Origin: CAVRAZ01 sp963719135
Lineage (GTDB): Bacteria; Pseudomonadota; Gammaproteobacteria; DSM-19610
DNA: 64,000 nucleotides
Assembly (NCBI GenBank): GCA_963719135.1
Contig: CAVRAZ010000001.1
Coordinates: 310,001 to 374,000 of the forward strand
Direction: 5' to 3'
The stretch's first letter is position 1, and every line of letters starts with the position of its first letter. Below are positions 53,921 through 64,000 of this stretch, piece after piece. The position numbers and the translations under genes were made by a program. The notes under the pieces are model-generated. The model did no database searches, had not been told where the DNA came from, and worked only from the letters and a program-made list of their open reading frames with translations.

Positions 53921-55098
53921 GGCTCCCTCGTCGCGCCCTTGATGGCCTTCATGAGGGTGTCCGCCGGCGTCAGTGATTTCAGGTCAGGGACCATCTGAGC
54001 AAAGTCACCGAACGAAGCCTTAATGAACCAGACATCTTCGCCACGACCACTCAGCTCGAAGAACTGCCTCCAGTACCGGTTGCCGTTCGTCTCGTTGGTG
54101 TCTGACTCAGGGTCCGCCACAATCAGGCGCAGGTGTGGATTTGACTGCACCGCAGCCAACAACGGCTCGGCCAGATGATCGTCATTGAAGCCGGATCCCA
54201 CGACGAGAAGGCATGTACTCGGTTCGCGCACTGCGGCAAGATACTGCGCCATCGACTCGAGATGTGGTTGCACGAAGCTCTGCCGATACTTTCCAGCCGC
54301 GGGATAGATCAAGCAGGCTTCGGCAGGCGCGGGGTTATCCTTCTCGTAGATCGTTCCCTCCTGCCCCTTTGCCCAGTTCACTGATCCATGGAGCTTGTAG
54401 AGGAGGAACACGCCCTCGAGGTAATGCCCGAGATCGTCGCCGCCGCGCGGGCGTCGGATGATGTCGTAGCCGAAGAAGCGAGGGTCGAAACGGCGGGGAG
54501 CGGTGAAGGAGAACCCGTCCAGAGCCACTGCGCCCAGTTCGGCAGCAGCCCGTTCAAAACAAAGGTCATAGTTCGTGGTGAATACCCGAAGGCGTTGATC
54601 ACGAACGCGGCGACGGGAGAGCCGATGTAGAAAGGTCTTGTGAGTCTCGAGCTTCTTGGGGTCGAGAAACGCCGAGCAGCGGTCGAGAATCACTTGCTTG
54701 CTCGAGTCAAGAAAAGCGCTGACGCCCTTGTCCTCATGGACCTGCAAGAAGGCTTCGACCCTTGAAAGGAATGCCTCGATGTTTCTATCAGAGAGGTCGT
54801 AGTTGACCTTTCCTGCCGTCGCTATCGCGGCACCCACTGGGTTCTTACCAACCGCGCTGTCCCACAGGTCTCGCATCGATGGACCACCGGCAGATCGCGA
54901 ACACCCGGAACCGGCGAGGACTACAAGATGCTGCATTTGCAAGGACGCGAGCAGCACGTTCTTCAGTTCGTCCTTGGCCTTGCGGGCCTCCTCTTGCTTG
55001 TCCTTGTCAGCGGCGCTCCCAGCCATCAGCTCACGCCAGCCGACCTCGCTTGGCGACCGAAATGCAGTACCTACTGTCTTTCGTTCAGGTGCGGTCAT
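53917..55098 (-). CDS. SIR2-domain protein (probable NADase) of a SIR2-HerA anti-phage system
   Basis: 393 residues from ATG 55098 with CAGGAG ten bases upstream. Sirtuin-fold NAD-binding and catalytic elements: VVLAGSGCSRSAGG (residues 60-72), RVFTTNYDLCFERAAAEL (Asn176, Asp178), LYKLHGSVNW (His237) and LVVGSGFNDDHLAEPLLAAV (299-318). These match defence SIR2 proteins, which deplete NAD on infection, rather than protein deacetylases; the Cys4 zinc site is absent. First gene of the pair with herA. The N-terminal ~40 residues are charged and may be a complex-forming extension. Confidence 0.9.
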   Translation of the reverse strand: MTAPERKTVGTAFRSPSEVGWRELMAGSAADKDKQEEARKAKDELKNVLLASLQMQHLVVLAGSGCSRSAGGPSMRDLWDSAVGKNPVGAAIATAGKVNYDLSDRNIEAFLSRVEAFLQVHEDKGVSAFLDSSKQVILDRCSAFLDPKKLETHKTFLHRLSRRRVRDQRLRVFTTNYDLCFERAAAELGAVALDGFSFTAPRRFDPRFFGYDIIRRPRGGDDLGHYLEGVFLLYKLHGSVNWAKGQEGTIYEKDNPAPAEACLIYPAAGKYRQSFVQPHLESMAQYLAAVREPSTCLLVVGSGFNDDHLAEPLLAAVQSNPHLRLIVADPESDTNETNGNRYWRQFFELSGRGEDVWFIKASFGDFAQMVPDLKSLTPADTLMKAIKGATREP

Positions 55099-55676
55099 TT
55101 CGACCCATCTCCTGTTACTTCTCCCCGGACGCAGGCCAGGGCGACATGATGGCTTCCTTCTCGGACATCCAGTCTGTTCGTTTAGCGGCGATGGTGGTCA
55201 AGCGGCAGAACATATAAGCATTTATCCGTCGTGCCCGGCATGACGGATAAATGCTTATATGTTAGACGGATTACCCAGCATTGGGTGATAGGCGGATTCC
55301 GCCTAGCGTGCGATTGGCCGATTCGGCATAGCATGTGAGGCAACGTAGCTCTCTCCTTGTTCGTTGTATCGAATATCCTACAAGTTGACCGAGCACACGG
55401 ATCGCAGAGCCCGGTACGCTGGCGGTGCCGTTCTCTGTCTGCAATCGCCGATCCAACCAACTACCCGAGGCTTCCCTCGGACTTGTCGTTCCAGCCACGC
55501 ATCTTCCCACTGATAGGCATTATCGCCCATTTACGACGTAATGCCAGAAACCCGGCGCGGCAAATCGCAGCGGGGGTGGCTCGTGATAACCCGCGCAGAC
55601 AGGCTGAAACGCCGCCCGCACAGCAATCGTTGACCACGTTTTACGGATTCGGCAATGAAAATCATTATCCATTGCC
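55099..55676. other. Gene-free interval between dnaE and the SIR2-HerA pair
   Basis: 578 bases without a supported gene. It holds the long palindrome at 55209-55263 and small palindromes such as CCCAGCATTGGG and GGCGGATTCCGCC just beyond it. The rest is unremarkable. It probably contains the SIR2 promoter and the junction between accessory and core DNA. Confidence 0.5.
55209..55263. promoter_or_regulatory. Perfect 22-base palindrome arms upstream of SIR2-herA
   Basis: Arms at 55209-55230 (ending TAAGCATTTATCCGTC) and 55242-55263 (starting GACGGATAAATGCTTA) are exact complements with an 11-base loop. It lies 111-165 bases upstream of the SIR2 ATG. It could be an operator, a transcription barrier or the scar of an insertion; there is no T tract typical of a terminator. 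Confidence 0.6.
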
Positions 55677-59177
<3,501 letters not shown>

Positions 59178-59305
59178 GGCCGACAGTTTCCGCCTTTAGG
59201 GAGGACGCATCAAGGCTTGACAAGGGGCGGCGGCCGGCGGGCGTGCCGTGCCGCGAACGGCGGCGAGGGTTGATCCAATGAACGGAGTCGTGCCTGCAAA
59301 GCCGC

Positions 59306-59400
59306 CATCCCGGCGAAGGCAGGGATCCAGGTGGTTGCTGGATTCCGGCCTTCGCCGGAATGACGGTCCAAACAGGATCCCGGCTTTCGCCGGGATAACG
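59306..59400. repeat. Triple REP-type repeat
   Basis: Three units: CATCCCGGCGAAGGCAGGGA (59306), GATTCCGGCCTTCGCCGGAA followed by TGACGG (59341) and GATCCCGGCTTTCGCCGGGA (59376). Same family as 2348-2416 and 6717-6793. It sits just downstream of the hydrolase stop. Confidence 0.88.
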
Positions 59401-59402
59401 TT

Positions 59403-60641
59403 TCAGCTCCGGCCGCGAGACCGATCCTCGGCTTCCGGCAGCTTTTCGATAAAGCGCTTCAATTCATCGAGCAGCTCGTCCCACCAGGGGTTGAAGGTGA
59501 GCCGGCGCAGGATGTGGTGGTTTTCGGTCTGCTGGCCGATCTCGCCCAGGCAGTCCTCCTGGCGCGCCTTGCAGCGCTCATAGTCGGCCTGGTCGGTGCG
59601 GTAGTAGTGGGTGCAGAAACTGTAGGTGCCGTGCTCGCCGTAGTGCGGGTTGTCGGGCGCGACGATCATGGCGGTGTGCGCGGCGCTGACGATGTGACGT
59701 TCGGGAATCCGGCTGTAAATGAGGTGCACCTGCTCGGACACGTCGGGCGCGTTGCGCGTGAAATAGAGCATGCGCTTGACGTCCGAGGTCGCATCCCTGA
59801 AAAAATCCAGCGCGGCCGAGCCGATCACGGTCAGGTCGTCCTCGCTGGCGGCGACGAACAGCGGCACCGTCAGGTCGCGCAGGCTGCGCAGGCACCGCAG
59901 GCGTTCGACCAGGCGCGCGGTCTGCACCACGGCGTTGGTCGACATGGATTCGTACTTGTACGGATCCTCGTCGGGCTGCACGTCGATCCAGCGCAGGTGC
60001 GGCAGCCAGCGGCTGATGCTCTGCAGGCCGTGCGCGAAACCGGCGATGCGCGGCAGTTGCAGCGCCGGCGCGAACAGGAACAGTCCGGCCACGCGCGGGT
60101 CGAGCAGCGCGTGATAGAGGCCGAGCGCCGCGCCCAGCGAAAAACCGCAGACATAGACCGCGTCGTTGTCGAGACTCAGCGCATCGATGGCCGCGCGCAG
60201 CGCGCCCAGCCAGTCGCGCCAGGTGACCGCGAGCAGATCACCCGGACAGGTGCCGTGGCCGGGCAGCAGCAGCGACAGCACCTCGAAGCCCTGTGCGCTG
60301 AAAAACGCCGCGAGGTCGCGCGTGACGAAACTCGAATCGCTCAGGCCGTGCACCATCACCACGGCGCGCTTGTGCCCGCCGCTGCCTTGCGGGGCCAGCC
60401 GGAACGGCGCGTTGGCGGCGATGGCGGCTTCGTCGATGGCCGGATTGAGACGCTGCCGCACTTCGGCGACGCGCTCCAGCGTGTTGTCGATGTAACGGTC
60501 GAGGTTGCGCCCCGGCAGCCAGCGGTCGAGCGGCATGCCCGACGGCAGATGGCGCACGCCGGTCGCCTTGGGCTTGAGCGCGAACCAGAGGCTCGACCAG
60601 ATCGGCCGAAGGCCCGTATTGTGCAACGGATGTGACTTCAT
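59403..60641 (-). CDS. Alpha/beta hydrolase (serine esterase/lipase-like)
   Basis: 412 residues from ATG 60641. Oxyanion-hole strand AVVMVHGLSDSSFVTRDLAA (~94-113), then LSLLLPGHGTCPGDLLAVTW. Nucleophile elbow VYVCGFSLGAALGLYHALL (Ser168), acid in FVAASEDDLTVIGSAALDFF, and the His in HIVSAAHTAMIVAPDNPHYG. The C-terminal part TYSFCTHYYRTDQADYERCK with paired Cys is unusual for small esterases. No signal peptide. Substrate unknown. It intervenes between dnaE and rnhB. Confidence 0.85.
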   Translation of the reverse strand: MKSHPLHNTGLRPIWSSLWFALKPKATGVRHLPSGMPLDRWLPGRNLDRYIDNTLERVAEVRQRLNPAIDEAAIAANAPFRLAPQGSGGHKRAVVMVHGLSDSSFVTRDLAAFFSAQGFEVLSLLLPGHGTCPGDLLAVTWRDWLGALRAAIDALSLDNDAVYVCGFSLGAALGLYHALLDPRVAGLFLFAPALQLPRIAGFAHGLQSISRWLPHLRWIDVQPDEDPYKYESMSTNAVVQTARLVERLRCLRSLRDLTVPLFVAASEDDLTVIGSAALDFFRDATSDVKRMLYFTRNAPDVSEQVHLIYSRIPERHIVSAAHTAMIVAPDNPHYGEHGTYSFCTHYYRTDQADYERCKARQEDCLGEIGQQTENHHILRRLTFNPWWDELLDELKRFIEKLPEAEDRSRGRS

Positions 60642-60812
60642 CGGGAAGCGAAGGCGACCGACATCCGGGCTAATATACACGCCGGACCGCCGGCGTCCAG
60701 TAACACGCCGTGGCGACCGGTACCGGCCGGCGTTCGCTCCGCCAGGCCGGGCCGTTCGCGGTTCCTGCTTGCGCGGCCGGTCCGGTGTACGGCCAACAGA
60801 ATTGTTCGCGTC

Positions 60813-62615
60813 TCATGCCTCCCGGCCATGCTGGCGCCCAAATGGACTGAAAGTCAGAGACAGGAATACAACGGCGTAGGCCAGACCAATCGGGATCGGC
60901 AACAGGTCCACGTTGACGATCAATGTAATGCTCAGAATCAAGGCAAGAATCACACCAATGACAAGCCGCGATAACCACTCATTGCGCATGCCGAACCAGC
61001 CGAGATAGAAGACATGGAGTGCGACGAACGACAGAAACAGGTAAACAGGCAGCGTGCCATCGGGGAGATACGCGGGCAAATTCACACCACATGCGACCGA
61101 TATGCTCAGTGCCGTTACCAGCACGGCTGCGACGGAAAAGGACGAATATCCAGCACCGGCGCTGTCGCCTTCAACCGCTTGAACGTTTCCAAACCGGGAC
61201 CACCACAAACCGAAAGACAGCAACACCAGCGTTGCCGCAAACCAGTCCCTGGGGATTCCCGTGTCACCCGGCAGCGTAAATCGTACAAACAGTTCCGTAC
61301 CCAGAAGGACAGCAACGTACATGACCGGTACTGCGGTCAGCACGCGCCGCATTTGCAATTCGCATTTCGTTGCCGTCGTATCATCGACGTTCAAATAGGT
61401 TGTATGCGCGCTCAAATAGATAAGCAAGCCTGTAAACCAGGCCAGAGCCCCAAATAATTCCGCCCCCTCTTCGACCGCCAGGTAGAGGTCATGCAGCCAT
61501 CGATAAGAGATTGCTCTTGACGACTCAAGAATTGAAAACTCGCCGATCTCAAGGAAAGGATTCATGAGAAAGAAAGCAGTACCGATAATTGCGAGCGCGA
61601 GCGCCTTGCGATTCACTCCCAGACGCAGGTATGAATACAGAATCATCAACGTTCCACACAGGGTTATCGGAACCTTCAGAGCCTCGACCCACCCGCGCGC
61701 CTCGCCGCCCGGTGCGCTGCTCGAGATCACGCCGATTCGTTCGTGAATTGAACCCATTTCGTCGAGCGACAATAATGCAAAAATAGCGGCGATGACCAAC
61801 CAGCCTGCAGCCGGCCCGCGCTGCACTTTCGACACTTTACCGCCATAGTCTGCGATACAGCAGTACACCGCCACAATCGCCACGGAGAAGAACAACGTTG
61901 ACGAGTACCAGGTGGCAAGATTGTTCTCCGCCCCAAGGTTCAACTGCACACTTGCGTACTTGAGAAAAGGCGAAGCAGACCCCGGTTCCTCGGAATGCCT
62001 GACCAGGTATGAGAAGACTCCGGTGCTACCGACCAAGAACAGGTTTACGCACCCCAACCACAGCGCGATACGCTTTATCTGAGCGCTGTCGATGTGAATC
62101 ACCCAGTGCCGTATCGGTGCATAACCACGACGCACCAGGGGCGCGATCAGAATCAGGATCAGCGACAACGCAAACAGCGCAATGAGAATCCCCTCGTTGG
62201 GATGTTTAATCCACACATTCACGGGCCTTCCATCGCGCGCACCTGTTATAAGAAAGCCATGATCCAACGACGAACCGACCGGCACATTGATGCCCACCTC
62301 GAACGTTCCATCTTGGCGCCTCATAGGCGAACGCATCACGCCGTCGATCACCCGGGTACCCGTCGGACGCATCAATTCGGGAACCGTCGCCCAGTTATTG
62401 ACACCCCAGACGAGCGTCACTTCCCCGGCTTCGGGCATGAAATATTTGATTGTTCTTGCCTCGGCGGTTTCGGTTATCGAGCCTTTGGCGGCGGGCGTTT
62501 CGCTTGATTCCTGTTGCGGCCTGGTGTCGGCTGACAAATTCGAATCGCCCAATGCGGAATGGCTCATCAGTAACGCCAGCGCGGCTGAAAAGATGATAGG
62601 CGTACGTCTCCACAT
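60813..62615 (-). CDS. Polytopic membrane protein with N-terminal CBM48-like extracytoplasmic domain
   Basis: 600 residues. A signal peptide (IIFSAALALLMSHSALGDS) precedes an ~90-residue beta domain, IKYFMPEAGEVTLVWGVNNW ... GTFEVGINVPVGSSLDHGFL, which has the look of an early-set/glycogen-binding (CBM48, E-set) domain. From residue ~135 there are about 12 hydrophobic helices. Two acidic motifs stand out: FALLSLDEMGSIHERIGVIS and LYLAVEEGAELFGALAWF; the DExxxxHE and EEGxExxG pair occurs in a family of uncharacterised bacterial membrane proteins. Such paired acidic/His motifs in membranes suggest a metal or catalytic centre, but this is inference. It intervenes between dnaE and rnhB. Confidence 0.7.
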   Translation of the reverse strand: MWRRTPIIFSAALALLMSHSALGDSNLSADTRPQQESSETPAAKGSITETAEARTIKYFMPEAGEVTLVWGVNNWATVPELMRPTGTRVIDGVMRSPMRRQDGTFEVGINVPVGSSLDHGFLITGARDGRPVNVWIKHPNEGILIALFALSLILILIAPLVRRGYAPIRHWVIHIDSAQIKRIALWLGCVNLFLVGSTGVFSYLVRHSEEPGSASPFLKYASVQLNLGAENNLATWYSSTLFFSVAIVAVYCCIADYGGKVSKVQRGPAAGWLVIAAIFALLSLDEMGSIHERIGVISSSAPGGEARGWVEALKVPITLCGTLMILYSYLRLGVNRKALALAIIGTAFFLMNPFLEIGEFSILESSRAISYRWLHDLYLAVEEGAELFGALAWFTGLLIYLSAHTTYLNVDDTTATKCELQMRRVLTAVPVMYVAVLLGTELFVRFTLPGDTGIPRDWFAATLVLLSFGLWWSRFGNVQAVEGDSAGAGYSSFSVAAVLVTALSISVACGVNLPAYLPDGTLPVYLFLSFVALHVFYLGWFGMRNEWLSRLVIGVILALILSITLIVNVDLLPIPIGLAYAVVFLSLTFSPFGRQHGREA

Positions 62616-62783
62616 GATAAGCTTTAAAAACCTCCCATTTCCAAGTTACAACGTCTCGCGGTCACCGCATCGGATCTCCCTGCGCGGTCTTGCGAAAAAA
62701 CGCATCCGCTACCGTTTTCCTCCACTATGCTGAAGCCGTCGGTTACGAAGTTCAAATCACGACCCGCATCGGCAGTAAAGAAC

Positions 62784-63392
62784 TCATGATCCCGCTTGTT
62801 CGAGGACCCGGCGGATGGGCGCGTACGACCGCCGGTGTATCGGCGTCACGCCAAGCCGGTGCAAAGCCTCGACGTGCTGTCTGCTCGGGTAGCCCTTGTG
62901 CCGCGCGAAGCCGTAGCCGGGATAGACGGCATCGAGCGCGCACATCTCGCGGTCGCGCGCGACTTTGGCGATGATCGACGCGGCGCTGATGGCGGGCACC
63001 GTCGCGTCGCCGCCGACGATCGCTTCGGCTTCGCAGGCGACGCGCGGACAGCGGTTGCCATCGACCAGCACCTTGCACGGCGCAATGTCCAGCGCCTCGA
63101 CGGCGCGGCGCATGGCCAGCAGGCTGGCCTGCAGGATGTTGATGGCGTCGATCTCCTCGACCTCGGCGCGGCCCAGGGCCCAGGCCAGCGATCGTCCGCG
63201 GATCAGCACGTCGAGCTGTTCGCGCCGGCGCTCGCTCAGTTGCTTCGAATCGGCCAGCCCGTCGATCGGCCGCGCCGGATCGAGAATCACCGCGGCGGCG
63301 ACCACCGGTCCGGCCAGCGGTCCGCGGCCGACTTCGTCGACACCGGCGACGTACCCTTCGAACGCTGCGTTCAGTGCTTCTTCGAGCGTCAT
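62784..63392 (-). CDS. rnhB: Ribonuclease HII
   Basis: Removes ribonucleotides and RNA from RNA/DNA hybrids. 202 residues from ATG 63392, which overlaps the lpxB stop (ATGA). Active-site elements: YVAGVDEVGRGPLAGPVVAA (Asp-Glu), LVDGNRCPRV (Asp) and AAVILDPARPIDGLADSKQL; AISAASIIAKVARDREM and YPGYGFARHKGYPSRQHVEA are conserved. The C-terminus ends IHRRSYAPIRRVLEQAGS. Confidence 0.97.
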   Translation of the reverse strand: MTLEEALNAAFEGYVAGVDEVGRGPLAGPVVAAAVILDPARPIDGLADSKQLSERRREQLDVLIRGRSLAWALGRAEVEEIDAINILQASLLAMRRAVEALDIAPCKVLVDGNRCPRVACEAEAIVGGDATVPAISAASIIAKVARDREMCALDAVYPGYGFARHKGYPSRQHVEALHRLGVTPIHRRSYAPIRRVLEQAGS

Positions 63393-64000
63393 TGTGCCCC
63401 CCAGCGTTGCAGCAGACATTCGGCGGCGCGCCGGCTCGCGCCGGCCGGAAACTGTGCACGCACCGCGCGAAAGCCCTCCACCTGCGCGCACCGTTCGCGG
63501 TCGCCGGCGAGCAGCTTCAGCAGCGCCGGCGCCAGTCGGTCGGCGCGCGCGTCGTGCTGCAGAAACTCGGGCACGAGTTGACGCCCGGCCAGCAGGTTCG
63601 GCAGGCTGACGTAAGGCACGCGCAGCCGTGAGCGGATCAACCGGTGGCTGAGCGGATGCAGGCGATAGGCCACCAGCAGCGGCCGCTCCAGAAGCAGACA
63701 TTCGAGCGTCACCGTGCCGGAGGCGGCGAGCACCGCGTCGGCCGCGGCGATCACGCGCTGGGTGTCGCCCGAAAACAGCGCGACGGGCACGTCTCGATCC
63801 GCTGTATCCAGATAACGCCGCAGCCACGCATGCAATGCCGGCGTCGCCGCCGCCACCGCAAAGCGCAGTGCGGGCTCGGCGCGATGACAACGCGCGGCGA
63901 CCTCGAGGAACAGCGGAAACAGGCGCTCGACTTCGGCGCGGCGGCTGCCGGGCAGCAGTGCGACCAGCGGTCCGTGCCGGTCGAGCCGCAAGGCGTCGCG
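63389..64000 (-). CDS. lpxB: Lipid-A-disaccharide synthase, C-terminal part (runs off the window)
   Basis: Joins UDP-2,3-diacylglucosamine to lipid X in lipid A synthesis, peripheral on the inner membrane. Only the last ~203 residues are present. Visible: VALLPGSRRAEVERLFPLFL, AADAVLAASGTVTLECLLLE, RPLLVAYRLHPLSHRLIR, VPYVSLPNLLAGRQLVPEFL; all are strongly conserved in LpxB. Coupled to rnhB as in most gammaproteobacteria. The 5' part lies beyond base 64000. Confidence 0.95.
   Translation of the reverse strand, partial: RDALRLDRHGPLVALLPGSRRAEVERLFPLFLEVAARCHRAEPALRFAVAAATPALHAWLRRYLDTADRDVPVALFSGDTQRVIAAADAVLAASGTVTLECLLLERPLLVAYRLHPLSHRLIRSRLRVPYVSLPNLLAGRQLVPEFLQHDARADRLAPALLKLLAGDRERCAQVEGFRAVRAQFPAGASRRAAECLLQRWGAQ

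Noticed and set aside
55202..55270. Integron attC site: GTTAGAC at the right end of the long palindrome fits the R' box
   Set aside because: The left end (GCAGAAC) does not fit the R'' box, the arms are perfectly paired with no extrahelical bases, and no integrase or cassette is nearby.

Overview
The window is a GC-rich chromosomal segment from a gammaproteobacterium. The best evidence is gene order: reading the minus strand from 64000 downward it carries lpxB-rnhB ... dnaE, then accA-tilS-pyrG-kdsA-eno-ftsB-ispD-ispF-truD, then surE-pcm-nlpD-rpoS, then alaC-hom. This is the canonical order seen from E. coli to Pseudomonas, nearly all on one strand. RpoS, NlpD, FtsB and AlaC also point to Gammaproteobacteria. 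A VPxPA / PEP-CTERM-like anchor and RAYT transposases fit an environmental lineage. I cannot name the genus. No tRNA, rRNA, CRISPR array or integrase was seen.

Region 1 (1-16926) is housekeeping: threonine/alanine metabolism (hom, alaC), stationary-phase sigma factor and envelope genes (rpoS, nlpD, pcm, surE), an Smr protein, YggS, truD, the MEP isoprenoid genes ispDF, ftsB, enolase, KDO-8-P synthase, CTP synthase, tilS and accA. Many neighbours overlap by 4 bases (ATGA/GTGA). A 57-residue membrane ORF links pcm to nlpD.

Region 2 (16927-55676) is about 38.7 kb of accessory DNA between accA and dnaE, which usually sit side by side. It holds a FliL-like gene facing motA-motB; a lone DUF2126 protein; a four-gene operon (PhoU-like helical protein, PPDK lacking its C-terminal domain, SelW-like protein, MscS channel) behind tandem Pho-box-like sites; a beta-propeller/MoaD-like pair; a dihaem peroxidase and a porin; an SLC12-like transporter; a LysE-type exporter with HD-GYP; assorted oxidoreductases; secreted and VPxPA-anchored proteins; and a cupin/alcohol dehydrogenase pair. 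A SIR2-HerA (Nezha-type) anti-phage pair lies at 52193-55098, just before dnaE. The region is full of short repeats tied to a RAYT transposase (51079-51780) and a decayed second copy.

Region 3 (55677-64000) resumes the core: dnaE, an alpha/beta hydrolase, an unusual polytopic membrane protein with an N-terminal carbohydrate-binding-like domain, rnhB and lpxB (partial).

Two themes recur. First, seven reading-frame breaks (rpoS, mscS x3, PhoU-like x2, a small membrane protein) are all consistent with one extra base. They are either real decay or a systematic sequence error, so rpoS in particular needs read-level checking. Second, dispersed repeats sit at gene 3' ends, where they supply stop codons or extend C-termini in frame.
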